Shown: piece by piece, positions 1 through 12,700 of the stretch
How the letters are laid out: each line of letters begins with the position of its first letter
How positions within the stretch are numbered: position 1 is the stretch's first letter
Assembly: GCA_038277395.1 (NCBI GenBank)
Contig: CM076191.1
Location: forward strand, 92,500,822 to 92,564,821
Reading direction: 5' to 3'
Length of the DNA stretch: 64,000 nucleotides
Source: Dryocosmus kuriphilus
Taxonomy: Eukaryota > Arthropoda > Insecta > Hymenoptera > Cynipidae
The notes under the pieces: generated by a model
Told to the model about the DNA's origin: nothing
Database searches by the model: none
What the model saw: only the letters and a program-made list of their open reading frames with translations
Made by a program: the position numbers and the translations under genes

Positions 1-30
1 ATTAGTTTTATGTGAAAACTGACTTTCGCG

Positions 31-44
31 GATTTCATGAAATC
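31..44. repeat. 14-bp perfect palindrome in each Sat-802 unit
   Basis: GATTTCATGAAATC equals its own reverse complement. It recurs about 19 bases after the monomer anchor in the copies I inspected (for example 832-845) and is followed closely by another half-site-like TTTCATGA. It could extrude a short cruciform or bind a dimeric protein; neither is shown here. Confidence 0.85.
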
Positions 45-104
45 TCCACGTTTCATGACCTCCTGAATCCGAAAAAACATGTTTTACGTTGGTGTCTGTC
101 TGTC

Positions 105-134
105 GTTGTTGTCGTTGTTGTTGTCGTCGTTGTA
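105..134. repeat. GTT/GTC trinucleotide microsatellite inside Sat-802
   Basis: A run of GTT and GTC triplets ends in GTTGTAG. It is the most variable part of the monomer. Endings are TAGCTG, TAGCCTG or TAGACTG, some copies gain a triplet (for example 813, 2418, 19270, 23282), and some have an internal GTTTTTG or GTTTTG (for example 3221, 4832, 6439, 8844, 14449, 16054, 21681, 25690). Translation gives poly-Val on one strand and poly-Thr or poly-Asn/Asp on the other, which explains the odd recurring ORFs. The variants are useful for sorting copies into subtypes. Confidence 0.85.
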
Positions 135-780
135 GCTGTGAACACGATAACTTTCGAAGGACTAATCGGATTGGATTGCGCTTTGGCACACTTCTTTAAA
201 GTGTAAAAAGTAAGGACGAGTTCGTTAACCGGCCACTTTTGACCAACGGTTATGGTTTTATCGATCAAAAACGGTTTTCACAAAATCAAAAAATCCATTT
301 TCCGGCTAAACTATGAGAGATACGAAAAAAAATGTAAGAAAGTAAAATTGTTCACCTCAAAAAGTTCTACAAATTTGCTCAGTAGCATTTTTTTTGGAGA
401 CGCGTAGTTTTTGAGTTATTCGTGAAATATGTTAATTCGTATAAAAAAATCTACTTTTCCGCAAAAGTATGCGAGATATGTGAAAATATCAACAAGCAGA
501 ATTATTCACCTTCCAAGGACCTACAAATTCCCTTGAAACGATTTTTTGATACAACCCATACTTTCTTCATTAAACGTATAAAACCGTTCTTTTCATCAAA
601 AAATACATTACTATACAGTCAATAAAAGTTATTTAAAGTTATTGAAAAATCTGCCCGCTACTCAGGCGCATTCTCATCACCTGTCTCGCGCTCACCAATC
701 AATGAATTTATATCTAAAACGTAAATTTCTTCATTTTTTACACAGTTTGGCTGAAAAATGCAATTTTTTTATTATTAACA

Positions 781-798
781 TTCTCATCTCAATGAGAA
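781..798. repeat. Stem-loop dyad at the Sat-802 unit end
   Basis: TTCTCAT-CTCA-ATGAGAA has two perfect 7-base complementary arms around a 4-base loop. It sits at the same place in essentially every copy, just upstream of the next unit anchor (for example before 813). One copy (near 20,846) carries an extra ATC in the loop region, which keeps the arms. Confidence 0.85.
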
Positions 799-3700
799 GG
801 TATTAGTTTTATGTGAAAACTGACTTTCGCGGATTTCATGAAATCTCCACGTTTCATGACCTCCTGAATCCGAAAAAACATGTTTTACGTTGGTGTCTGT
901 CTGTCGTTGTTGTCGTTGTTGTTGTCGTCGTCGTTGTAGCCTGTGAACACGATAACTTTCGAAGGACTAATCGGATTGGATTGCGCTTTGGCACACTTCT
1001 TTAAAGTGTAAAAAGTAAGGACGAGTTCGTTAACCGGCCACTTTTGACCAACGGTTATGGTTTTATCGATCAAAAACGGTTTTCACAAAATCAAAAAATC
1101 CATTTTCCGGCTAAACTATGAGAGATACGAAAAAAATGTAAGAAAGTAAAATTGTTCACCTCAAAAAGTTCTACAAATTTGCTCTCTAGCATTTTTTTTG
1201 GAGACGCGTAGTTTTTGAGTTATTCGTGAAATATGTTAATTCGTATAAAAAAATCTACTTTTCCGCAAAAGTATGCGAGATATGTGAAAATATCAACAAG
1301 CAGAATTATTCACCTTCCAAGGACCTACAAATTCCCTTGAAACGATTTTTGATACAACCCATACTTTCTTCATTAAACGTATAAAACCGTTCTTTTCATC
1401 AAAAAATACATTACTATACAGTCAATAAAAGTTATTTAAAGTTATTGAAAAATCCGCCCGCTACTCAGGCGCATTCTCATCACCTGTCTCGCGCTCACCA
1501 ATCAATTGAATTTATATCTAAAACGTAAATTTCTTCATTTTTTACACAGTTTGGCTGAAAAATGCAATTTTTTTATTATAACATTCTCATCTCAATGAGA
1601 AGGTATTAGTTTTATGTGAAAACTGACTTTCGCGGATTTCATGAAATCTCCACGTTTCATGACCTCCTGAATCCGAAAAAACATGTTTTTACGTTGGTGT
1701 CTGTCTGTCGTTGTTGTCGTTGTTGTTGTCGTCGTTGTAGCCTGTGAACACGATAACTTTCGAAGGACTAATCGGATTGGATTGCGCTTTGGCACACTTC
1801 TTTAAAGTGTAAAAAGTAAGGACGAGTTCGTTAGCCGGCCACTTTTGACCAACGGTTATGGTTTTATCGATCAAAAACGGTTTTCACAAAATCAAAAAAT
1901 CCATTTTCCGGCTAAACTATGAGAGATACGAAAAAAATGTAAGAAAGTAAAATTGTTCACCTCAAAAAGTTCTACAAATTTGCTCAGTAGCATTTTTTTT
2001 GGAGACGCGTAGTTTTTGAGTTATTATTCGTGAAATATGTTAATTCGTATAAAAAAATCTACTTTTCCGCAAAAGTATGCGAGATATGTGAAAATATCAA
2101 CAAGCAGAATTATTCACCTTCCAAGGACCTATAAATTCCCTTGAAACGATTTTTTGATACAACCCATACTTTCTTCATTAAACGTATAAAACCGTTCTTT
2201 TCATCAAAAAATACATTACTATACAGTCAATAAAAGTTATTTAAAGTTATGGAAAAATCTGCCCGCTACTCAGGCGCATTCTCATCACCTGTCTCGCGCT
2301 CACCAGTCAACGAATTTATATCTAAAACGTAAATTTCTTCATTTTTTACAGTTTGGCTGAAAAATGCAATTTTTTTATTATTACATTCTCATCTCAATGA
2401 GAAGGTATTAGTTTTATGTGAAAACTGACTTTCGCGGATTTCATGAAATCTCCACGTTTCATGACTTCCTGAATCCGAAAAAACATATTTTACGTTGGTG
2501 TCTGTCTGTCGTTGTTGTCGTTGTTGTTGTTGTCGTCGTTGTAGACTGTGAACACGATAACTTTCGAAGGACTAATCGGATTGGATTGCGCTTTGGTACA
2601 CATCTTTAGCGTGTAAAAAGTAAGGACGAGTTCGTTAACCGGCCACTTTTGACCAACGGTTATGGTTTCATCGATCAAAAACGGTTTTCACAAAATCAAA
2701 AAATCCATTTTCCGGCTAAACTATGAGAGATACGAAAAAAATGTAAGAAAGTAAAATTGTTCACCTCAAAAAGTTCTACAAATTTGCTCAGTAGCATTTT
2801 TTTTGGAGACGCGTAGTTTTTGAGTTATTCGTGAAATATGTTAATTCGTATAAAAAAATCTACTTTTCCGCAAAAGTATGCGAGATATGTGAAAATATCA
2901 ACAAGCAGAATTATTCACCTTCCAAGGACCTATAAATTCCCTTGAAACGATTTTTTGATACAACCCATACTTTCTTCATTAAACGTATAAAACCGTTCTT
3001 TTCATCAAAAAATACATTACTATACAGTCAATAAAAGTTATTTAAAGTTATTGAAAAACCTGCCCGCTACTCAGGCGCATTCTCATCGCCTGTCTCGCGC
3101 CCACCAATCAATGAATTTATATCTAAAACGTAAATTTCTTCATTTTTTACACAGTTTGGCTGAAAAATGCAATTTTTTTATTATAACATTCTCATCTCAA
3201 TGAGAAGGTATTAGTTTTATGTGAAAACTGACTTTCGCGGATTTCATGAAATCTCCACGTTTCATGACCTCCAGAATCCGAAAAAACATGTTTTACGTTG
3301 GTGTCTGTCTGTCGTTGTAGTCGTTGTTTTTGTCGTCGTTGTAGCCTGTGAAACACGATAACTTTCGAAGGACTGATCGGATTGGATTGCGCTTTGGCAC
3401 ACTTCTTTAAAGTGTAAAAAGTAAGGACGAGTTCGTTAGCCGGCCACTTTTGACCAACGGTTATGGTTTTATCGATCAAAAACGGTTTTCACAAAATCAA
3501 AAAATCCATTTTCCGGCTAAACTATGAGAGATACGAAAAAAATGTAAGAAAGTAAAATTGTTCACCTCAAAAAGTTCTACAAATTTGCTCAGTAGCATTT
3601 TTTTTTTTGGAGACGCGTAGTTTTTGAGTTATTCGTGAAATATGTTAATTCGTATAAAAAAATCTACTTTTCCGCAAAAGTATGCGAGATATGTGAAAAT

Positions 3701-6700
3701 ATCAACAAGCAGAATTATTCACCTTCCAAGGACCTATAAATTCCCTTGAAACGATTTTTTGATACAACCCATACTTTCTTCATTAAACGTATAAAACCGT
3801 TCTTTTCATCAAAAAAATACATTACTATACAGTCAATAAAAGTTATTTAAAGTTATTATGGAAAAATCTGCCCGCTACTCAGGCGCATTCTCATCACCTG
3901 TCTCGCGCTCACCACCATCAACGAATTTATATCTAAAACGTAAATTTCTTCATTTTTTACACAGTTTGGCTGAAAAATGCAATTTTTTTATTATTACATT
4001 CTCATCTCAATGAGAAGGTATTAGTTTTATGTGAAAACTGACTTTCGCGGATTTCATGAAATCTCCACGTTTCATGACCTCCTGAATCCGAAAAAACATG
4101 TTTTACGTTGGTGTCTGTCTGTCGTTGTTGTCGTTGTTGTTGTCGTCGTTGTAGCCTGTGAACACGATAACTTTCGAAGGACTAATCGGATTGGATTGCG
4201 CTTTGGCACACTTCTTTAAAGTGTAAAAAGTAAGGACGAGTTCGTTAACCGGCCACTTTTGACCAACGGTTATGGTTTTATCGATCAAAAACGGTTTTCA
4301 CAAAATCAAAAAAATCCATTTTCCGGCTAAACTATGAGAGATACGAAAAAAATGTAAGAAAGTAAAATTGTTCACCTCAAAAAGTTCTACAAATTTGCTC
4401 AGTAGCATTTTTTTTGGAGACGCGTAGTTTTTGAGTTATTCGTGAAATATGTTAATTCGTATAAAAAAATCTACTTTTCCGCAAAAGTATGCGAGATATG
4501 TGAAAATATCAACAAGCAGAATTATTCACCTTCCAAGGACCTATAAATTCCCTTGAAACGATTTTTTGATACAACCCATACTTTCTTCATTAAACGTATA
4601 AAACCGTTCTTTTCATCAAAAAATACATTACTATACAGTCAATAAAAGTTATTTAAAGTTATTGAAAAACCTGCCCGCTACTCAGGCGCATTCTCATCGC
4701 CTGTCTCGCGCCCACCAATCAATGAATTTATATCTAAAACGTAAATTTCTTCATTTTTTACACAGTTTGGCTGAAAAATGCAATTTTTTTATTATAACAT
4801 TCTCATCTCAATGAGAAGGTATTAGTTTTATGTGAAAACTGACTTTCGCGGATTTCATGAAATCTCCACGTTTCATGACCTCCAGAATCCGAAAAAACAT
4901 GTTTTACGTTGGTGTCTGTCTGTCGTTGTAGTCGTTGTTTTTGTCGTCGTTGTAGCCTGTGAACACGATAACTTTCGAAGGACTGATCGGATTGGATTGC
5001 GCTTTGGCACACTTCTTTAAAGTGTAAAAAGTAAGGACGAGTTCGTTAGCCGGCCACTTTTGACCAACGGTTATGGTTTTATCGATCAAAAAAAAACGGT
5101 TTTCACAAAATCAAAAAATCCATTTTCCGGCTAAACTATGAGAGATACGAAAAAAATGTAAGAAAGTAAAATTGTTCACCTCAAAAAGTTCTACAAATTT
5201 GCTCAGTAGCATTTTTTTTGGAGACGCGTAGTTTTTGAGTTATTCGTGAAATATGTTAATTCGTATAAAAAAATCTACTTTTCCGCAAAAGTATGCGAGA
5301 TATGTGAAAATATCAACAAGCAGAATTATTCACCTTCCAAGGACCTATAAATTCCCTTGAAACGATTTTTTGATACAACCCATACTTTCTTCATTAAACG
5401 TATAAAACCGTTCTTTTCATCAAAAAATACATTACTATACAGTCAATAAAAGTTATTTAAAGTTATGGAAAAATCTGCCCGCTACTCAGGCGCATTCTCA
5501 TCACCTGTCTCGCGCTCACCAGTCAACGAATTTATATCTAAAACGTAAATTTCTTCATTTTTTACACAGTTTGGCTGAAAAATGCAATTTTTTTATTATT
5601 ACATTCTCATCTCAATGAGAAGGTATTAGTTTTATGTGAAAACTGACTTTCGCGGATTTCATGAAATCTCCACGTTTCATGACCTCCTGAATCCGAAAAA
5701 AACATGTTTTACGTTGGTGTCTGTCTGTCGTTGTTGTCGTTGTTGTTGTCGTCGTTGTAGACTGTGAACACGATAACTTTCGAAGGACTAATCGGATTGG
5801 ATTGCGCTTTGGCACACTTCTTTAAAGTGTAAAAAGTAAGGACGAGTTCGTTAACCGGCCACTTTTGACCAACGGTTATGGTTTTATCGATCAAAAACGG
5901 TTTTCACAAAATCAAAAAATCCATTTTCCGGCTAAACTATGAGAGATACGAAAAAAAATGTAAGAAAGTAAAATTGTTCACCTCAAAAAGTTCTACAAAT
6001 TTGCTCAGTAGCATTTTTTTTGGAGACGCGTAGTTTTTGAGTTATTCGTGAAATATGTTAATTCGTATAAAAAAATCTACTTTTCCGCAAAAGTATGCGA
6101 GATATGTGAAAATATCAACAAGCAGAATTATTCACCTTCCAAGGACCTATAAAATTCCCTTGAAACGATTTTTTGATACAACCCATACTTTCTTCATTAA
6201 ACGTATAAAACCGTTCTTTTCATCAAAAAATACATTACTATACAGTCAATAAAAGTTATTTAAAGTTATTGAAAAACCTGCCCGCTACTCAGGCGCATTC
6301 TCATCACCTGTCTCGCGCCCACCAATCAATGAATTTATATCTAAAACGTAAATTTCTTCATTTTTTACACAGTTTGGCTGAAAAATGCAATTTTTTTATT
6401 ATAACATTCTCATCTCAATGAGAAGGTATTAGTTTTATGTGAAAACTGACTTTCGCGGATTTCATGAAATCTCCACGTTTCATGACCTCCTGAATCCGAA
6501 AAAACATGTTTTACGTTGGTGTCTGTCTGTCGTTGTTGTCGTTGTTTTTGTCGTCGTTGTAGCCTGTGAACACGATAACTTTCGAAGGACTAATCGGATT
6601 GGATTGCGCTTTGGCACACTTCTTTAAAGTGTAAAAAGTAAGGACGAGTTCGTTAGCCGGCCACTTTTGACCAACGGTTATGGTTTTATCGATCAAAAAC

Positions 6701-9700
6701 GGTTTTCACAAAATCAAAAAATCCATTTTCCGGCTAAACTATGAGAGATACGAAAAAAAATGTAAGAAAGTAAAATTGTTCACCTCAAAAAGTTCTACAA
6801 ATTTGCTCAGTAGCATTTTTTTTGGAGACGCGTAGTTTTTTGAGTTATTCGTGAAATATGTTAATTCGTATAAAAAAAAATCTACTTTTCCGCAAAAGTA
6901 TGCGAGATATGTGAAAATATCAACAAGCAGAATTATTCACCTTCCAAGGACCTATAAATTCCCTTGAAACGATTTTTTGATACAACCCATACTTTCTTCA
7001 TTAAACGTATAAAACCGTTCTTTTCATCAAAAAATACATTACTATACAGTCAATAAAAGTTATTTAAAGTTATTGAAAAATCTGCCCGCTACTCAGGCGC
7101 ATTCTCATCACCTGTCTCGCGCTCACCAATCAATGAATTTATATCTAAAACGTAAATTTCTTCATTTTTTACACAGTTTGGCTGAAAAATGCAATTTTTT
7201 TATTATTACATTCTCATCTCAATGAGAAGGTATTAGTTTTATGTGAAAACTGACTTTCGCGGATTTCATGAAATCTCCACGTTTCATGACCTCCTGAATC
7301 CGAAAAAACATGTTTTACGTTGGTGTCTGTCTGTCGTTGTTGTCGTTGTTGTTGTCGTCGTTGTAGACTGTGAACACGATAACTTTCGAAGGACTAATCG
7401 GATTGGATTGCGCTTTGGCACACTTCTTTAAAGTGTAAAAAGTAAGGACGAGTTCGTTAACCGGCCACTTTTGACCAACGGTTATGGTTTTATCGATCAA
7501 AAACGGTTTTCACAAAATCAAAAAATCCATTTTCCGGCTAAACTATGAGAGATACGAAAAAAATGTAAGAAAGTAAAATTGTTCACCTCAAAAAGTTCTA
7601 CAAATTTGCTCAGTAGCATTTTTTTTGGAGACGCGTAGTTTTTTTGAGTTATTCGTGAAATATGTTAATTCGTATAAAAAAATCTACTTTTCCGCAAAAG
7701 TATGCGAGATATGTGAAAATATCAACAAGCAGAATTATTCACCTTCCAAGGACCTATAAATTCCCTTGAAACGATTTTTTGATACAACCCATACTTTCTT
7801 CATTAAACGTATAAAACCGTTCTTTTCATCAAAAAATACATTACTATACAGTCAATAAAAGTTATTTAAAGTTATTGAAAAATCTGCCCGCTACTCAGGC
7901 GCATTCTCATCACCTGTCTCGCGCTCACCAATCAATGAATTTATATCTAAAACGTAAATTTCTTCATTTTTTACACAGTTTGGCTGAAAAATGCAATTTT
8001 TTTATTATAACATTCTCATCTCAATGAGAAGGTATTAGTTTTATGTGAAAACTGACTTTCGCGGATTTCATGAAATCTCCACGTTTCATGACCTCCTGAA
8101 TCCGAAAAAACATGTTTTACGTTGGTGTCTGTCTGTCGTTGTTGTCGTTGTTGTTGTCGTCGTTGTAGCTGTGAACACGATAACTTTCGAAGGACTAATC
8201 GGATTGGATTGCGCTTTGGCACACTTCTTTAAAGTGTAAAAAGTAAGGACGAGTTCGTTAGCCGGCCACTTTTGACCAACGGTTATGGTTTTATCGATCA
8301 AAAACGGTTTTCACAAAATCAAAAAATCCATTTTCCGGCTAAACTATGAGAGATACGAAAAAAATGTAAGAAAGTAAAATTGTTCACCTCAAAAAGTTCT
8401 ACAAATTTGCTCAGTAGCATTTTTTTTGGAGACGCGTAGTTTTTGAGTTATTCGTGAAATATGTTAATTCGTATAAAAAAATCTACTTTTCCGCAAAAGT
8501 ATGCGAGATATGTGAAAATATCAACAAGCAGAATTATTCACCTTCCAAGGACCTATAAATTCCCTTGAAACGATTTTTTGATACAACCCATACTTTCTTC
8601 ATTAAACGTATAAAACCGTTCTTTTCATCAAAAAATACATTACTATACAGTCAATAAAAGTTATTTAAAGTTATTGAAAAACCTGCCCGCTACTCAGGCG
8701 CATTCTCATCACCTGTCTCGCGCCCACCAATCAATGAATTTATATCTAAAACGTAAATTTCTTCATTTTTTACACAGTTTGGCTGAAAAATGCAATTTTT
8801 TTATTATAACATTCTCATCTCAATGAGAAGGTATTAGTTTTATGTGAAAACTGACTTTCGCGGATTTCATGAAATCTCCACGTTTCATGACCTCCAGAAT
8901 CCGAAAAAACATGTTTTACGTTGGTGTCTGTCTGTCGTTGTAGTCGTTGTTTTTGTCGTCGTTGTAGCCTGTGAACACGATAACTTTCGAAGGACTGATC
9001 GGATTGGATTGCGCTTTGGCACACTTCTTTAAAGTGTAAAAAGTAAGGACGAGTTCGTTAACCGGCCACTTTTGACCAACGGTTATGGTTTTATCGATCA
9101 AAAACGGTTTTCACAAAATCAAAAAATCCATTTTCCGGCTAAACTATGAGAGATACGAAAAAAAATGTAAGAAAGTAAAATTGTTCACCTCAAAAAGTTC
9201 TACAAATTTGCTCAGTAGCATTTTTTTTGGAGACGCGTAGTTTTTGAGTTATTCGTGAAATATGTTAATTCGTATAAAAAAATCTACTTTTCCGCAAAAG
9301 TATGCGAGATATGTGAAAATATCAACAAGCAGAATTATTCACCTTCCAAGGACCTATAAATTCCCTTGAAACGATTTTTTGATACAACCCATACTTTCTT
9401 CATTAAACGTATAAAACCGTTCTTTTCATCAAAAAATACATTACTATACAGTCAATAAAAGTTATTTAAAGTTATTGAAAAATCTGCCCGCTACTCAGGC
9501 GCATTCTCATCACCTGTCTCGCGCTCACCAATCAATGAATTTATATCTAAAACGTAAATTTCTTCATTTTTTACACAGTTTGGCTGAAAAATGCAATTTT
9601 TTTATTATAACATTCTCATCTCAATGAGAAGGTATTAGTTTTATGTGAAAACTGACTTTCGCGGATTTCATGAAATCTCCACGTTTCATGACCTCCTGAA

Positions 9701-12700
9701 TCCGAAAAAACATGTTTTACGTTGGTGTCTGTCTGTCGTTGTTGTCGTTGTTGTTGTCGTCGTTGTAGCCTGTGAACACGATAACTTTCGAAGGACTGAT
9801 CGGATTGGATTGCGCTTTGGCACACTTCTTTAAAGTGTAAAAAGTAAGGACGAGTTCGTTAGCCGGCACTTTTGACCAACGGTTATGGTTTTATCGATCA
9901 AAAACGGTTTTCACAAAATCAAAAAATCCATTTTCCGGCTAAACTATGAGAGATACGAAAAAAATGTAAGAAAGTAAAATTGTTCACCTCAAAAAGTTCT
10001 ACAAATTTGCTCAGTAGCATTTTTTTTTGGAGACGCGTAGTTTTTGAGTTATTCGTGAAATATGTTAATTCGTATAAAAAAATCTACTTTTCCGCAAAAG
10101 TATGCGAGATATGTGAAAATATCAACAAGCAGAATTATTTCACCTTCCAAGGACCTACAAATTCCCTTGAAACGATTTTTTGATACAACCCATACTTTCT
10201 TCATTAAACGTATAAAACCGTTCTTTTCATCAAAAAATACATTACTATACAGTCAATAAAAGTTATTTAAAGTTATGGAAAAATCTGCCCGCTACTCAGG
10301 CGCATTCTCATCACCTGTCTCGCGCTCACCAGTCAACGAATTTATATCTAAAACGTAAATTTCTTCATTTTTTACACAGTTTGGCTGAAAAATGCAATTT
10401 TTTTATTATTACATTCTCATCTCAATGAGAAGGTATTAGTTTTATGTGAAAACTGACTTTCGCGGATTTCATGAAATCTCCACGTTTCATGACCTCCTGA
10501 ATCCGAAAAAACATGTTTTTACGTTGGTGTCTGTCTGTCGTTGTTGTCGTTGTTGTTGTCGTCGTTGTAGACTGTGAACACGATAACTTTCGAAGGACTA
10601 ATCGGATTGGATTGCGCTTTGGCACACTTCTTTAAAGTGTAAAAAGTAAGGACGAGTTCGTTAACCGGCCACTTTTGACCAACGGTTATGGTTTTATCGA
10701 TCAAAAACGGTTTTCACAAAATCAAAAAATCCATTTTCCGGCTAAACTATGAGAGATACGAAAAAAATGTAAGAAAGTAAAATTGTTCACCTCAAAAAGT
10801 TCTACAAATTTGCTCAGTAGCATTTTTTTTGGAGACGCGTAGTTTTTGAGTTATTCGTGAAATATGTATTCGTATAAAAAAATCTACTTTTCCGCAAAAG
10901 TATGCGAGATATGTGAAAATATCAACAAGCAGAATTATTCACCTTCCAAGGACCTATAAATTCCCTTGAAACGATTTTTTGATACAACCCATACTTTCTT
11001 CATTAAACGTATAAAACCGTTCTTTTCATCAAAAAATACATTACTATACAGTCAATAAAAGTTATTTAAAGTTATTGAAAAATCTGCCCGCTACTCAGGC
11101 GCATTCTCATCACCTGTCTCGCGCTCACCAATCAATGAATTTATATCTAAAACGTAAATTTCTTCATTTTTTACACAGTTTGGCTGAAAAATGCAATTTT
11201 TTTATTATTACATTCTCATCTCAATGAGAAGGTATTAGTTTTATGTGAAAACTGACTTTCGCGGATTTCATGAAATCTCCACGTTTCATGACCTCCTGAA
11301 TCCGAAAAAACATGTTTTACGTTGGTGTCTGTCTGTCGTTGTTGTCGTTGTTGTTGTCGTCGTTGTAGCTGTGAACACGATAACTTTCGAAGGACTAATC
11401 GGATTGGATTGCGCTTTGGCACACTTCTTTAAAGTGTAAAAAGTAAGGACGAGTTCGTTAGCCGGCCACTTTTGACCAACGGTTATGGTTTTATCGATCA
11501 AAAACGGTTTTCACAAAATCAAAAAATCCATTTTCCGGCTAAACTATGAGAGATACGAAAAAAAAATGTAAGAAAGTAAAATTGTTCACCTCAAAAAGTT
11601 CTACAAATTTGCTCAGTAGCATTTTTTTTTTGAGACGCGTAGTTTTTGAGTTATTCGTGAAATATGTTAATTCGTATAAAAAAATCTACTTTTCCGCAAA
11701 AGTATGCGAGATATGTGAAAATATCAACAAGCAGAATTATTCACCTTCCAAGGACCTATAAATTCCCTTGAAACGATTTTTTGATACAACCCATACTTTC
11801 TTCATTAAACGTATAAAACCGTTCTTTTCATCAAAAAATACATTACTATACAGTCAATAAAAGTTATTTTTAAAGTTATTGAAAAACCTGCCCGCTACTC
11901 AGGCGCATTCTCATCACCTGTCTCGCGCTCACCAATCAATGAATTTATATCTAAAACGTAAATTTCTTCATTTTTTACACAGTTTGGCTGAAAAATGCAA
12001 TTTTTTTATTATTACATTCTCATCTCAATGAGAAGGTATTAGTTTTATGTGAAAACTGACTTTCGCGGATTTCATGAAATCTCCACGTTTCATGACCTCC
12101 TGAATCCGAAAAAACATGTTTTACGTTGGTGTCTGTCTGTCGTTGTTGTCGTTGTTGTTGTCGTCGTTGTAGCTGTGAACACGATAACTTTCGAAGGACT
12201 AATCGGATTGGATTGCGCTTTGGCACACTTCTTTAAAGTGTAAAAAGTAAGGACGAGTTCGTTAACCGGCCACTTTTGACCAACGGTTATGGTTTTATCG
12301 ATCAAAAACGGTTTTCACAAAATCAAAAAATCCATTTTCCGGCTAAACTATGAGAGATACGAAAAAAATGTAAGAAAGTAAAATTGTTCACCTCAAAAAG
12401 TTCTACAAATTTGCTCAGTAGCATTTTTTTTGGAGACGCGTAGTTTTTGAGTTATTCGTGAAATATGTTAATTCGTATAAAAAAATCTACTTTTCCGCAA
12501 AAGTATGCGAGATATGTGAAAATATCAACAAGCAGAATTATTCACCTTCCAAGGACCTATAAATTCCCTTGAAACGATTTTTTGATACAACCCATACTTT
12601 CTTCATTAAACGTATAAAACCGTTCTTTTCATCAAAAAATACATTACTATACAGTCAATAAAAGTTATTTAAAGTTATTGAAAAATCCTGCCCGCTACTC

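Larger units (their letters stand above)
12..812. repeat. Representative Sat-802 monomer
   Basis: One full 801-bp unit, given to show internal order. It holds a 14-bp perfect palindrome (31-44), a GTT/GTC trinucleotide tract (about 105-134), a 6-bp-arm hairpin around the CTTTAAAG stretch (about 189-205), a pair of diverged internal subrepeats offset by about 156 bp (near 285-380 and 441-537), a conserved GC-richer patch (about 652-692, CTGCCCGCTACTCAGGCGC and following), and an 18-bp stem-loop dyad (781-798) just before the next unit. The rest is AT-rich with A and T homopolymers, where most copy-to-copy length differences fall. Confidence 0.9.

Noticed and set aside
150..560. CENP-B box in Sat-802 (TTCGAAGGACTAATCGG, or the reverse strand of CCCTTGAAACGAT)
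   Set aside because: Neither fits the TTCGnnnnAnnCGGG core: the first has the wrong spacing to its CGG, the second lacks the first T and the CG of the last block. Sat-145 CCCGGAAATTTTGAA also misses a core base.
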